From G965199725 sp965199725 (GTDB taxonomy: Bacteria; Pseudomonadota; Gammaproteobacteria; Nitrosococcales; Methylophagaceae), in assembly GCA_965199725.1 (NCBI GenBank), contig OZ241321.1, positions 1,116,001 to 1,180,000 on the forward strand: 64,000 nucleotides of DNA, read 5' to 3'. A program made the translations under genes and the position numbers. Positions 16,623 to 26,855 of the stretch are shown in pieces. The notes beneath the pieces were generated by a model. That model was not told the origin of the DNA, did not search any database, and was given only the letters and a program-made list of their open reading frames with translations. Position 1 is the stretch's first letter. Each line of letters begins with the position of its first letter.

Positions 16623-18458
16623 TTAGTTATTGTCATGTAACATATCATGCACTTTTTGCGCCAACGCATTACTGATACCTGCAACTCTTGTCAAATCTTC
16701 CACGCCCGCCCTTTTTAGTGCTTGCAAACCGCCAAATTGGTACAATAATTTTTGCCGCCGTTTTGGTCCTATACCTTTTATTTCTTCTAGTAATGATGTT
16801 GTCATTGCTCTAGCATGACGTTGTCTGTGGCCTGTTATGGCAAAACGATGCGCTTCATCACGCACTTGTTGCAATAAATGCAAGGCCGATGAATGGGCGG
16901 GTAAATTAATGTGCTGTTGACGACCTGCTAATAATACTGTTTCTTCACCAGCCCGTCGTGTTGGGCCTTTAGCAATCGCTGCTATATCAATATCAAGCTG
17001 TAATTCGTTCATTACTGTTTGTGCTGCCGTTAATTGACCTTTTCCGCCATCAATCAGCAGTAAATCAGGTCGTTTTCCCTCACCCTTTTGTAGACGGGTA
17101 AAGCGCCTCAGCAGCGCCTGGCCCATCGCTGCGTAATCATCACCAGGGGTAATATTGTTAATGTTAAACTTACGGTAATCACATTTTATAGCCCCCTGTA
17201 ATCCAAATACTACACATGATGCCACTGTTTTTTCACCGCGCGTGTGACTAATGTCAAAACATTCTAATCGTTGCGGCATTTCATCCAGACTAAATGCCTG
17301 TTGTAATGTCTCAAAGCGCTGTAATAAGTTCGCCTGGCTGGATAATCGCTGTCTAAGGCTTATACTGGCATTGGTCATTGCCATCTTCATCCAGTGCATA
17401 CTGGTACCGCGTTGTGGGCAGCGCAGACCTACTCGATGTTGCGATTCTGATCGTAATACCGCTTGCAATAACGCCATATCATCTGGTGCATGACTCAGCA
17501 AAATATCATCAGGCACCTGCCTGCCCAAGTAATACTGGGGTATAAATGCTGATAATAACTCATTGGGCGAGCTACTGACTGGCCCTTGAGGAAAGTAGCT
17601 TTTATTGCCTAAATTGCGGCCACCGCGGATAAAACAGACCTCAACAACTGCCATACCTTCTTGCACCTTTGCTGCCAGTACATCAATATCGCCTTGCTCT
17701 GAGCTGACATATTGTTGCGCCTGCACTCTGCGCAAGTTGCTTATTTTATCTCTGATAGCGGCAGCGTCTTCAAAACGTAACTCATTAGAAGCGCGTTCCA
17801 TTTGCTTAGATAGTTCCTCAATAACTTGATGGTTTTTGCCAGCAAGAAACAGCATCGTATGATCAACATCCTTTTGATAATCGTGCGCAGATATAAGATC
17901 AACACAGGGCGCTGTACATCTTTTTATCTGATACTGCAAACAAGGTCTGGAACGATTTTGGTAGTAGCTATCATCACACTGTCTGACCGGAAATATTTTT
18001 TGTAACAGGCTCAGACTTTCTCGTACTGCACTGCTACTGGGATAGGGACCAAAATAGCGTCCCTGTTTTCGCTTTATACCGCGATGTAAACTCAGCCGCG
18101 GAAATTTATTTGCCGAAACAAATAAGTAAGGATAGCTTTTATCATCGCGCAACAGAATGTTGTAACGCGGCATCAATTCCTTGATCAGGTTATTTTCCAG
18201 AATAAGCGCTTCATTTTCGGTATGAGTAACAGTAATATCAATGTTGGCAATTTGGCTCACCATTGCCTGCGTTTTTACAGTTTGGCCTGCTTGGCGGAAA
18301 TGGCTTGCTATACGTTTTTTTAAGTTGCCAGCTTTGCCAACATAAAGCACCTTGCCTTTATTATCAAGCATACAATAAACGCCAGGTTGACTAGTCAGTG
18401 CACCTAAAAACGCTGCTACGTTAAACTGACTATCGGTTACACTTATCTTGTTAGCCAC
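16623..18458 (-). CDS. uvrC: Excinuclease ABC subunit C
   Basis: 611 residues. The N-terminal GIY-YIG nuclease (PGVYCMLDNKGKVLYVGKAG, residues ~25-50) makes the 3' incision. A UVR/UvrB-interaction motif follows near residue 210 (RASNELRFEDAAAIRDKI), then the RNase H-like C-terminal nuclease (ECFDISHTRGEKTVASCVVF; LLIDGGKGQL) and tandem helix-hairpin-helix motifs at the end (IKGIGPKRRQKLLYQFGG). Length is normal. It precedes pgsA on the same strand and is separated from divergent mfd, another nucleotide-excision repair gene, by 263 bp in which I see no feature. Confidence 0.97.
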   Translation of the reverse strand: MANKISVTDSQFNVAAFLGALTSQPGVYCMLDNKGKVLYVGKAGNLKKRIASHFRQAGQTVKTQAMVSQIANIDITVTHTENEALILENNLIKELMPRYNILLRDDKSYPYLFVSANKFPRLSLHRGIKRKQGRYFGPYPSSSAVRESLSLLQKIFPVRQCDDSYYQNRSRPCLQYQIKRCTAPCVDLISAHDYQKDVDHTMLFLAGKNHQVIEELSKQMERASNELRFEDAAAIRDKISNLRRVQAQQYVSSEQGDIDVLAAKVQEGMAVVEVCFIRGGRNLGNKSYFPQGPVSSSPNELLSAFIPQYYLGRQVPDDILLSHAPDDMALLQAVLRSESQHRVGLRCPQRGTSMHWMKMAMTNASISLRQRLSSQANLLQRFETLQQAFSLDEMPQRLECFDISHTRGEKTVASCVVFGLQGAIKCDYRKFNINNITPGDDYAAMGQALLRRFTRLQKGEGKRPDLLLIDGGKGQLTAAQTVMNELQLDIDIAAIAKGPTRRAGEETVLLAGRQQHINLPAHSSALHLLQQVRDEAHRFAITGHRQRHARAMTTSLLEEIKGIGPKRRQKLLYQFGGLQALKRAGVEDLTRVAGISNALAQKVHDMLHDNN

Positions 18459-18721
18459 CAGTCTGATACCTGCTTATTTTCAGTAGCCAGTATTAACCAT
18501 AAGCAGATGCTAACTATTTTTTTAACCATGCTTCATTAATATTTATTATGCAGACAAGCCTTTGATTCGGACTCTTTTATTATCTCCCATATTAGCCCTG
18601 AGGTACAACAATCTTTTTTAGATGAATCTGTTGCTGTTGTGACGGTGCTTTATGCTAATTTTTATGGGAAAATGACGCACCTTTAATAACGAACCTGATT
18701 GCAGATCATCTTAAATTCAAC

Positions 18722-21700
18722 ATGATAAGTCCGTTACAACCGCAGTTACCAGCTAAAACGAATGATTATTATCAGGCAGGCCAGCTGTACGGTAGTGCTC
18801 AGGGTCTACTGCTGGCTAACGTAGCGCGATATCATAACGGCCCTGTTTTAGTATTAACTGACAGCACTGCCTCTGCTCATCGTCTGGAGATGGAAACACG
18901 CTTTTATATGACAAAGCAGCAATTCACCATTTTGCATTTTCCTGATTGGGAGACACTGCCTTATGACAGGTTTTCACCGCATCAGGATATTATCGCCGAG
19001 CGCATGGAAACGCTCCAGCAACTGCCTCATTTCAAGCGTGGTATTGTATTTGTGCCCATTACCACTATTATGCACCGTATTACTCCTCGTGAATTTTTGG
19101 ATAGCCATAATCTAGTACTGAATGTCGGTGATACGCTCAATAGCCAGAGCTGGCAACAAAAACTGGAAAGAGTAGGTTATCAGCGTGTATCTCAAGTGAC
19201 AGAATATGGTGAATTTGCGGTTCGCGGTGCCATCATTGATATATACCCAATGGGTAGCCAATACCCTTATAGAGTTGATTTGTTTGATGATGAAATTGAT
19301 TCGTTGCGAACGTTTGATCCGGACACACAGCGTTCAATTAATATTACTGACTCTATTCAGTTCCTACCTGCTCGTGAGTTTGCTATTACCAATGACAGTA
19401 TTATGTTATTCCGTCACCAATTCCGCCAGCACATTGGCGACAATTGCGAGCGCAGTCTGATATACCAGGAAATCAGTGCAGGCAATATACCAAACGGCAT
19501 TGAGTATTATCTGCCGCTGTTTTTTCAGCATACCAATAGTGTAATTGATTATCTTGCTGATAACGTGTTGATGGTTAGCACGCAAAACCTGCACCAGACC
19601 GCTAGCGATTTTTGGCAGGAAGTCAGTCAGCGTCACCAGCAATACGCTGACGATCAGGAAAGACCAATATTACCGCCGGATTTGTTATTTTTTAAGGCGG
19701 ACGAATTGTTTGCCAGTTTTAAGCATTATCAACAGCTTTACTTACAGGCATTTGAGCTGGCACCAGGCACGGATATTTATAACTACGCTACTGTTGTCCC
19801 GCCACAATTAACTTTAAGCGTCAAACATAGCCATTCATCCGATGTCTTGCGCCAGTTTATTAATGAATTTCATGGGCGTATATTATTCGTTGCCGAAACA
19901 CTAGGTCGTCGTGAAATAATGTTAGATTTATTGCGCAATTATAATCTTGCCCCTAACGTTTACCTAAACTGGGATACATTTTTAGCCGACGACAAAACTT
20001 TGGGTATTACTGTTGCCCCCCTTGAACATGGCTTGGTATTACCGCAGATTAAAGTAGCTGTTATTGCCGAATCACAGCTATTTGGTGAGCAAGTGATGCA
20101 ACGTCGCCGCCGTAACCGCAAAAAACATAATGCCAATGCTGTTATTGGAAATTTAGCGGAATTAACAGTTGGTGACGCTGTCGTGCATGAGGATCATGGT
20201 GTTGGCCGTTATCTTGGTTTACAGCCATTAGACGTTGGCGATATCACAGCCGAATATGTCATACTTGAGTACGCTGAAGGCGATAAACTGTATGTACCCA
20301 TCGCCGCTTTGGATTTAATCAGCCGCTATTCTGGGGTATCGTCTGATCTTGCGCCTTTGCATAAACTTGGCTCTGGTCAGTGGGAAAGGGCTCGCCGAAA
20401 AGCAGCACAAAAAGCACGTGATGTAGCCGTAGAATTACTTGATGTTTATGCGCAGCGCGCTGCTTGTCACAAGCTGCCGCTTGATCGACCAGACGATCAA
20501 TATGCGCGTTTTGCCGTTGCTTTCCCATTTGAAGTAACAGTTGATCAACAGGATGCAATTGATGATGTCATTGCTGATATTGCATCAGATAAACCAATGG
20601 ATCGGTTGATTTGTGGTGATGTTGGTTTTGGCAAAACCGAAGTGGCTATGCGCGCTGCATTTTTAGCTGTGCAATCTGGTAAACAAGTGATGGTGTTAGT
20701 GCCTACGACGTTACTGGCACAACAACACTATGAAAATTTTAAGGATCGTTTTGCTGATTGGCCTGTTCATATTGAGATTATGTCTCGTTTTCGTTCTAAA
20801 AAACAACTGGATACAGCTAAGACAAATATAAGTAATGGTACTGCTGATATTATTATTGGTACTCATAAGCTGATTCAGCAGGATATTAATCCCAAGCAAT
20901 TGGGCCTTTTTATTCTGGACGAAGAGCATCGTTTCGGCGTCACACAAAAAGAGCATATCAAAAAATATCGCACCGAAATAGATGTACTTACCTTGACTGC
21001 CACACCCATTCCACGCACCCTAAATATGTCAATGTCGGGTATTCGCGATCTGTCTGTTATTGCCACTCCGCCCGCCCGCCGTTTAGCGATAAAAACCTTT
21101 GTGCAGCAATGGCACACTGAGCATATTCGCGAGGGAATATTGCGCGAAATCAGGCGAGGAGGCCAGGTGTATTTTCTGCACAACAAAGTAGCAGATATCA
21201 ATCGTATTGCGCGTGAAATTGAACAGATTATGCCTGAAGCTAAGGTAGGTATCGCCCATGGTCAAATGCGTGAACGTGAATTAGAGCACATCATGCTTGA
21301 TTTTTATCATCAGCGATTTAATGTACTTATCTGTACTACTATCATCGAGACAGGCATTGATATTCCATCTGCTAATACTATCTTTATTAATCGTGCTGAT
21401 AAACTTGGCCTGGCACAGCTCTATCAGATTCGTGGTCGCGTTGGTCGTTCACACCATCGTGCTTATGCCTATCTGCTTGTACCGCCAGAAAAAGCAATGA
21501 CTAAAGAAGCTGTCAAACGTCTGCAAGCCATCGAATCTATTGAGGATCTGGGCGCGGGCTTTAATCTGGCAACGCATGATATGGAGATTCGTGGGGTGGG
21601 CGAGTTACTAGGTGATGAGCAAAGTGGTCAAATACAGGAAATTGGCTTTGGCCTTTACAATGAGCTATTGAAGCGTGCTGTCAGTGTTTTACAATCAGGC

Positions 21701-22174
21701 AAACAGCATAGTCTTAATGCTAACGATCGTCAATTTATTGATATTGACCTGCATACACCCGCGTTAATTCCTGTTGATTATCTACCTGACATACATGCGC
21801 GGCTGATGCTTTATAAACGCATAGCAGCAACCTTGGATAATAATGAATTGGATGAATTGCAATCAGAAATAATTGATCGTTTTGGGCTATTGCCAGCACA
21901 GGCACAAATATTAATGGCTGTCCAGGCTTTGCGCTTCAAAGCTAAGTTGCTCGCTATTCGTAGAATTGTTGTTCATGATCAGGGTGGACGCATCACCTTT
22001 GCACAACAGTCTGCGGTTGATCCAGCGACGATCATCCAGCTGATTCAATCAAAGCCATCAGTTTACAAGCTGGATGGCCAAGATAAATTGCGTTTTATTG
22101 GCGACCTGCCAGAGCCGTCAGATCGTATAGCAGTGTTAGATCAGTTACTGGACAGATTATCACAACCGGTATGA
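18722..22174 (+). CDS. mfd: Transcription-repair coupling factor Mfd
   Basis: 1150 residues, full length. The N-terminal third is the UvrB-like module that recruits UvrA; the RNA-polymerase-interacting CarD-like domain lies near residue 490 (GDAVVHEDHGVGRYLGL). The RecG-like translocase follows, with Walker A GDVGFGKTEVAMRAAF near residue 640, the DEEH box (ILDEEHRFGVTQKEH), TATPIPRTLNMS, and motif VI QIRGRVGRSHHRAYAYL. The C-terminal TRCF domain ends the protein. Mfd removes stalled RNA polymerase and recruits repair. Its stop is 2 bp from the end of the convergent oxidoreductase gene. Confidence 0.97.
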   Translation: MISPLQPQLPAKTNDYYQAGQLYGSAQGLLLANVARYHNGPVLVLTDSTASAHRLEMETRFYMTKQQFTILHFPDWETLPYDRFSPHQDIIAERMETLQQLPHFKRGIVFVPITTIMHRITPREFLDSHNLVLNVGDTLNSQSWQQKLERVGYQRVSQVTEYGEFAVRGAIIDIYPMGSQYPYRVDLFDDEIDSLRTFDPDTQRSINITDSIQFLPAREFAITNDSIMLFRHQFRQHIGDNCERSLIYQEISAGNIPNGIEYYLPLFFQHTNSVIDYLADNVLMVSTQNLHQTASDFWQEVSQRHQQYADDQERPILPPDLLFFKADELFASFKHYQQLYLQAFELAPGTDIYNYATVVPPQLTLSVKHSHSSDVLRQFINEFHGRILFVAETLGRREIMLDLLRNYNLAPNVYLNWDTFLADDKTLGITVAPLEHGLVLPQIKVAVIAESQLFGEQVMQRRRRNRKKHNANAVIGNLAELTVGDAVVHEDHGVGRYLGLQPLDVGDITAEYVILEYAEGDKLYVPIAALDLISRYSGVSSDLAPLHKLGSGQWERARRKAAQKARDVAVELLDVYAQRAACHKLPLDRPDDQYARFAVAFPFEVTVDQQDAIDDVIADIASDKPMDRLICGDVGFGKTEVAMRAAFLAVQSGKQVMVLVPTTLLAQQHYENFKDRFADWPVHIEIMSRFRSKKQLDTAKTNISNGTADIIIGTHKLIQQDINPKQLGLFILDEEHRFGVTQKEHIKKYRTEIDVLTLTATPIPRTLNMSMSGIRDLSVIATPPARRLAIKTFVQQWHTEHIREGILREIRRGGQVYFLHNKVADINRIAREIEQIMPEAKVGIAHGQMRERELEHIMLDFYHQRFNVLICTTIIETGIDIPSANTIFINRADKLGLAQLYQIRGRVGRSHHRAYAYLLVPPEKAMTKEAVKRLQAIESIEDLGAGFNLATHDMEIRGVGELLGDEQSGQIQEIGFGLYNELLKRAVSVLQSGKQHSLNANDRQFIDIDLHTPALIPVDYLPDIHARLMLYKRIAATLDNNELDELQSEIIDRFGLLPAQAQILMAVQALRFKAKLLAIRRIVVHDQGGRITFAQQSAVDPATIIQLIQSKPSVYKLDGQDKLRFIGDLPEPSDRIAVLDQLLDRLSQPV

Positions 22175-22176
22175 AA

Positions 22177-23208
22177 TCAAGTTACAGAATGGTTGATCAC
22201 CACGCTGGCGGCTGTACTTGCTGATTGCAATGCTGCTAAAATTGTTTGGCAGTTTGTCTTGGCATCTGCCAGCGTTAAAGCAGGCGTTTTTCTGTTTAAA
22301 ACGCAATCACTAAAATGGGCAATTTCAAGTTCAAAATGATTAACTTTTGCCATGAGTTCAACGCGATGATATTCACCGCTGTCCGTCCACCATGTCACTA
22401 CAGGTGAATCCTTTGGGTTTTGCCAAACGGTATGACATCTAACGCCTCCTAATGTGCCAATAATCTCGTATTCACTGCACCGAGCACGTTCAAAACTAAT
22501 ATCAAAGTGGGCGTATTTACCATCGTCAAAATCAAGCACACCACTTAAGCTGGTATCAGCACCACTATCAATGAACTTAGCCATGGCTACTACTGACACT
22601 GGCGCGCTATCAAACCACTTGCGGGCACTATGAATGGCATACGGCCCAATATCCCACATAGCGCCACCGCCCTGAGTAACGGCTTTTTCTAGGCGGTAAA
22701 GCCGTGCTGGTTTCATCGGAAATGAGAAACAGGTTTTTACTGTACGTACATCACCAATATTGCCTGCTGCTATTATCTTACCTACATAGTCATGTTGTGG
22801 GTGAAATACATACATAAATCCCTCCATTACATTGACATCATGTATAGTCGCTGCCTGGGTAATCGCATCAATATCACCTACTGTTAATGCCATTGGTTTT
22901 TCAATTAATACGTGTTTGCCAGCAGTAATGGCTTTTAGCGCCCATTCGGTATGTTCATGATTTGCCATAGGTAGATAAATAGCATCAATGTCTGGATCGT
23001 TCAGTAACGCATCAGGATCATCTAAACAATGTATCTTATTCTTCTTCTGAGGCGCATATTTGGCAACTAAGTCACTAGCCGCACCTTTTCTGCGGCTGGC
23101 AATGGCCATTAGTTGCGCATTCTCTGCCGCTAAAATCGCTGGCAATAATCGCTCATTAACACGTGCGGCACCTAAAATACCCCAGCGTAATACAGATCGC
23201 TTAACCAT
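22177..23208 (-). CDS. Gfo/Idh/MocA-family NAD(P)-dependent oxidoreductase
   Basis: 343 residues. The N-terminal Rossmann fold begins RWGILGAARVNERLLPAIL (GxxGxA-type NAD(P) motif), with the family motif HVLIEKPMALTVGDI near residue 95, where EKP contains the catalytic Lys. The C-terminal half is the alpha/beta sugar-binding domain (GGGAMWDIGPYAIHSARKWF). Members oxidise sugars, inositols or trans-dihydrodiols; the substrate cannot be told here. It converges on mfd with 2 bp between stops. It is diverged from the peroxiredoxin gene, with ~155 bp between them. Confidence 0.9.
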   Translation of the reverse strand: MVKRSVLRWGILGAARVNERLLPAILAAENAQLMAIASRRKGAASDLVAKYAPQKKNKIHCLDDPDALLNDPDIDAIYLPMANHEHTEWALKAITAGKHVLIEKPMALTVGDIDAITQAATIHDVNVMEGFMYVFHPQHDYVGKIIAAGNIGDVRTVKTCFSFPMKPARLYRLEKAVTQGGGAMWDIGPYAIHSARKWFDSAPVSVVAMAKFIDSGADTSLSGVLDFDDGKYAHFDISFERARCSEYEIIGTLGGVRCHTVWQNPKDSPVVTWWTDSGEYHRVELMAKVNHFELEIAHFSDCVLNRKTPALTLADAKTNCQTILAALQSASTAASVVINHSVT

Positions 23209-23364
23209 TTAAGAATCCCCTTAAAAATATACAGTTTTAAGCTTTATGCTAAACGGTGCTATTATGCCCCTGCTGCTTACATCAAACAATATTGGTGTTT
23301 TTATCTGTATCTTAAACATGTAAGCGTACACTATATTTGTTATAAAAAATTGTGAGGAATGATT

Positions 23365-23871
23365 ATGACCATTGAAATTGGACAACGTCTCCCTGCCGCT
23401 CAATTAAGCGAAAGTACTGAATTCGACAGTCAGTCTGGTTGTGCGCTTAATCCACAAGTCCATGATGTCATTGCGGCAACGCAAGGCAAAAAAATTATTA
23501 TATTTGGTGTGCCAGGTGCATTCACTCCGCTTTGCTCGGAGCAACATTTACCGGGTTATGTTCAGTATGCAGATGATCTCAAGGCAGGCGGTGTTGATGA
23601 AATCTGGTGTATGGCAGTTAATGATGTGTTTGTTATGGCTGCCTGGGGCAAAACGCAAAATATAAATGGTAAGGTGAGAATGATGGCTGATGGTAGCGCT
23701 GAGTTTTCTAAAGCACTTGGCGTGGATCGCGATCTGACCAATAACGGCATGGGTATTCGCTGTCGACGTTTTGCTATGCTGGTTGACAATGGTGTGGTGA
23801 GCTATATTGGTGTTGAGGGATCGGGAGAATTTGGCGTATCTAAAGCCGAAACACTATTAAGTCATTTATAG
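23365..23871 (+). CDS. Atypical 2-Cys/1-Cys peroxiredoxin (Prx5 type)
   Basis: 168 residues. The peroxidatic Cys sits in the Prx5 motif VPGAFTPLCSEQHLPGYV (about residue 50). Downstream are AVNDVFVMAAWGK and the family's conserved Arg near residue 130. Members reduce H2O2 and alkyl hydroperoxides using thioredoxin or glutathione/glutaredoxin. No fused glutaredoxin domain is present. I prefer the ATG at 23365 because GAGGAA is spaced eight bases from it; an ATG two codons earlier is too near that site. Confidence 0.93.
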   Translation: MTIEIGQRLPAAQLSESTEFDSQSGCALNPQVHDVIAATQGKKIIIFGVPGAFTPLCSEQHLPGYVQYADDLKAGGVDEIWCMAVNDVFVMAAWGKTQNINGKVRMMADGSAEFSKALGVDRDLTNNGMGIRCRRFAMLVDNGVVSYIGVEGSGEFGVSKAETLLSHL

Positions 23872-23995
23872 CGTTGGCAGGCATTACCTGTGATTTAAGC
23901 TTTGCTTATTTTAGAGATGGGGTAGATGGTGCCAATAAGTTTAATTTGCAACATTTTCTTATAAGCAAATGATGGCATCGCAAGGGTAAATATTT

Positions 23996-24991
23996 ATGAA
24001 GCAAACGGCTTATTTAGTCATTACATCAATTTCTCATCAAGAAAGCGCTGTACTAAAACAGTATGCGCTAGAGTCGAAAAAACATAATGTGGCGTTTATT
24101 GTTATAGGGGATACCAAAAGTCCAACAGACTTTTTGCTGGCAGGGTGTAATTTTTACTCGTTAGCAAAGCAAAAAAGTTTACACTTTAGCCTAGCTAACA
24201 TAATACTTGAAAAGCACTATGCAAGAAAAAACCTTGGCTATCTTATAGCTATCAAAGAGGGTGCTGACGTTATCATTGAAACAGATGACGATAATTATCC
24301 CTTAGATTCTTTCTGGGATAAGCGCGAAAAAACAGTTGCTGCCCATCTAATTGAAGATAAAAGCTGGGTAAATATCTATAAGTATTTTACAGATTATACT
24401 ATCTGGCCCAGAGGCTTTGCTTTGGAAAAATTGCAGGATTCATTACCTGATCTTGCAGACAAAGATAATGTCTTATGTCCGATTCAACAAGGTTTAGCAG
24501 ATGACAATCCCGATGTTGATGCCATTTATAGATTGACATTACCGTTACCTATTACATTTAACCAAAGAGAAAATATTGCCATAGGCAAGAATACAATATG
24601 TCCGTTTAACAGCCAAAATACCACATGGTTCAAAGAAGCCTTTCCATTGCTGTATTTACCTTCTTATTGTAGTTTTAGAATGACAGATATCTGGCGTTCT
24701 TTTGTTGCGCAAAGAATTGCCTGGGCGTGTGGCTGGCATATTTTATTTCATAATGCTACGGTTTATCAGGACAGAAACGAACACAATTTAATGAAAGATT
24801 TTGCAGATGAAATATCAGGCTATACCAATAATTTACAGATTATAGATAATCTTAATGATCTAAGTTTACAAAAAGGAATAGATAATATCCCTGACAATAT
24901 GATCGCATGTTATCAAAAATTAATTGATATGCAGCTAATTGATGCAAAGGAAATGCCCCTTCTAACAGCATGGTTACAAGACCTGCAATGA
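23996..24991 (+). CDS. STELLO/DUF288-like glycosyltransferase
   Basis: 331 residues, soluble, no signal peptide. It opens AYLVITSISHQESAVLKQYA, then AFIVIGDTKSPTDF, LGYLIAIKEGADVIIETDDDNYPL (DxD-type metal site at about residue 96), and IWPRGFALEKLQD. These match the DUF288 group, to which the plant STELLO glycosyltransferases belong. A GT-A fold acting on a nucleotide-sugar donor is inferred; acceptor unknown. Upstream is a 124-bp gap from the peroxiredoxin gene and no other polysaccharide genes lie nearby, so it stands alone. The AT-rich composition resembles acquired surface-polysaccharide genes. Confidence 0.75.
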   Translation: MKQTAYLVITSISHQESAVLKQYALESKKHNVAFIVIGDTKSPTDFLLAGCNFYSLAKQKSLHFSLANIILEKHYARKNLGYLIAIKEGADVIIETDDDNYPLDSFWDKREKTVAAHLIEDKSWVNIYKYFTDYTIWPRGFALEKLQDSLPDLADKDNVLCPIQQGLADDNPDVDAIYRLTLPLPITFNQRENIAIGKNTICPFNSQNTTWFKEAFPLLYLPSYCSFRMTDIWRSFVAQRIAWACGWHILFHNATVYQDRNEHNLMKDFADEISGYTNNLQIIDNLNDLSLQKGIDNIPDNMIACYQKLIDMQLIDAKEMPLLTAWLQDLQ

Positions 24992-25127
24992 TGGCCTGCT
25001 CCAAGAAACCAACTTATATTCTTCTTAAAATATCATGACACGCTTTTGACCGAAATTAGCTAGCTTTTTTGTGACCATTAAGCACATGTTCGTTTGACAT
25101 TAGAATAGAGAGTGTATCTAGCCGGCA

Positions 25128-25151
25128 CACTATTAAAGTCCATTAATAGTG
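25128..25151. repeat. Perfect 8-bp inverted repeat downstream of the DUF288 gene and rpiA
   Basis: CACTATTA (25128-25135) and TAATAGTG (25144-25151) are exact reverse complements with an 8-base loop. It lies between convergent coding ends (24991 and 25169). No clear T-run follows on either strand, so an intrinsic terminator is only possible, not shown. Confidence 0.4.
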
Positions 25152-25168
25152 ATAGTAGGCAACATTTT

Positions 25169-25864
25169 TTAATTAGCTTCGCCCTCTGGCAGTGTTACTA
25201 TAAGATCATCCTTAACGAGTAACACTTTTGATGCCAGTTGATAAAAAATACCATGCTCAACAACACCAGGCGTACTGTCTAATGACTGCGTTAATGCGGG
25301 TACATCTATAGCGCCATCAAAATGCACATCCAATATCAAGCTACCGTGAGAACTCATTGCCAGACCGTTACCACCAGCACCGCGCCTCAGTGTTGCTTGT
25401 CCCCCTAAGTTTTGCATGCTTTGCTCTACCAGTTGCCAGGCAAATGGCGGTACCTCCACTGCAACAGGGTAGCGATCGCCGATTTGTGCCACCAGTTTAC
25501 TGTCGTCTACCAGCACATAAAATTGGTTACTTGCATTGGCCAGCAATTTTTCTTTCACCAGATCAGTGCCGCGCCCTTTAAGCAATGTCAGCTCAGGGGT
25601 TACTTCGTCAGCGCCATCAACATACAAATCAAGAGTTGATAATTGTTCAAATCCGATCACAGGCAGACCCGCAGTCTGTGCTTTAATTGCGCTGATTGTT
25701 GAGCTTGCTACTGTCATCACATTTAGTTTTTCTTGCTGCTTCCTACGTGCTAGCGCTTCAATAAAATAATCAGCGGTTGATCCAGTGCCAAGACCAACAA
25801 CCATATCATGTTTGATCAGGCTGGCAGCATGTAAGGCAACCCGCTGTTTATCATTATCAGCCAT
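25169..25864 (-). CDS. rpiA: Ribose-5-phosphate isomerase A
   Basis: 231 residues. Family motifs in order: MVVGLGTGSTADYFIEAL near residue 25, LYVDGADEVTPELTLLKGRG near residue 85, and LVKEKLLANAS just after it. Asp and Glu of DGADE and Lys of KGRG form the active site. The enzyme interconverts ribose-5-phosphate and ribulose-5-phosphate. The open frame reaches 26014, but the ATG at 25864 (MADNDKQRVALHAASLIKHD) matches the family N-terminus and avoids overlapping the divergent kinase gene. Confidence 0.96.
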   Translation of the reverse strand: MADNDKQRVALHAASLIKHDMVVGLGTGSTADYFIEALARRKQQEKLNVMTVASSTISAIKAQTAGLPVIGFEQLSTLDLYVDGADEVTPELTLLKGRGTDLVKEKLLANASNQFYVLVDDSKLVAQIGDRYPVAVEVPPFAWQLVEQSMQNLGGQATLRRGAGGNGLAMSSHGSLILDVHFDGAIDVPALTQSLDSTPGVVEHGIFYQLASKVLLVKDDLIVTLPEGEAN

Positions 25865-25970
25865 ATTTGTTTTCCAGTAGTTGTCGTTGCGGTTATAATA
25901 CATCAATTCGTGCTCTTTAAGAGTATTCTTAAAATTCCCTAATAGCGCGTAGCGAAAATAAGGACCAGCA

Positions 25971-26855
25971 ATGCCTGATATAAGCAGCATTATCAGTGAC
26001 ATTAAGCAGCGCACCGGGCAGGTATTCGGTAATTATTGCCTGAACCATGTTGGTGGCGGTAGCATTAACGATTCCTATTGCTTACAGGCTGCTGATACCA
26101 ATTATTTTATTAAGCTTAATCAGCCTCAGCTTGCTTCCATGTTTAGCGCTGAAGCAGAGGGGCTGGCAGAAATGGGCGCATTAAATTGTGTTCGTGTACC
26201 TGAAGTTATTTGTCATGGTCAGACTGATAGCCACAGTTATATTGTGCTGGAATATATTGCGTTAACCAGTCTGCATAGTCATGCAAGTCATTTGCTTGGC
26301 AAAGAGCTTGCACACATGCACGGCTTTAAGCAGTCTTTTTACGGCTGGCATACTGATAACACCATTGGCAGTACGCCTCAATACAATGCAAAGGCAGATA
26401 ACTGGTCAATCTTCTGGCAAAAAAACCGGCTAGAAAAACAACTTAATTTTGCCAAAAAAAATGGCTATAGTGGACGCATTCAGGATGATGGTAGAAACCT
26501 TATTGATAGCGTGCCCTTGTTTTTTACCAGCTATTCACCCGAGCCAGTGCTACTACATGGTGATTTATGGGCAGGCAATGCCGCCAGTGATAATGTAGGT
26601 AACCCTGTTATATTTGATCCTGCCTGTTACTATGGTGACCGCGAAACTGACATAGCAATGACTGAGTTATTTGGTGGCTTTGGTGGTGGGTTTTTTGCCA
26701 GCTATCACGCTGAGTATCCGCTTGATCCAGACTATCAGGTAAGAAAAACGCTGTATAACCTCTATCACATTTTGAATCATCTGAATTTGTTTGGTAGCGG
26801 ATACCTTTCGCAGACCAAGGCAATGATGGCACAGCTTTTGGCAGAAATCAGCTAG
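25971..26855 (+). CDS. Fructosamine kinase-family protein
   Basis: 294 residues, aminoglycoside-phosphotransferase-like fold. It has the FN3K family start (VFGNYCLNHVGGGSINDSYCL), the lysine strand (NYFIKLNQ), the catalytic loop PVLLHGDLWAGNAASD (about residue 190) with Asp, and VIFDPACYYGDRETDIAMTE containing the metal-binding Asp. These enzymes phosphorylate ketosamines or ribulosamines, allowing protein deglycation. It is divergent from rpiA (107 bp between starts); ribose-5-phosphate is a potent glycating sugar, so the linkage is suggestive (inference). Confidence 0.9.
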   Translation: MPDISSIISDIKQRTGQVFGNYCLNHVGGGSINDSYCLQAADTNYFIKLNQPQLASMFSAEAEGLAEMGALNCVRVPEVICHGQTDSHSYIVLEYIALTSLHSHASHLLGKELAHMHGFKQSFYGWHTDNTIGSTPQYNAKADNWSIFWQKNRLEKQLNFAKKNGYSGRIQDDGRNLIDSVPLFFTSYSPEPVLLHGDLWAGNAASDNVGNPVIFDPACYYGDRETDIAMTELFGGFGGGFFASYHAEYPLDPDYQVRKTLYNLYHILNHLNLFGSGYLSQTKAMMAQLLAEIS

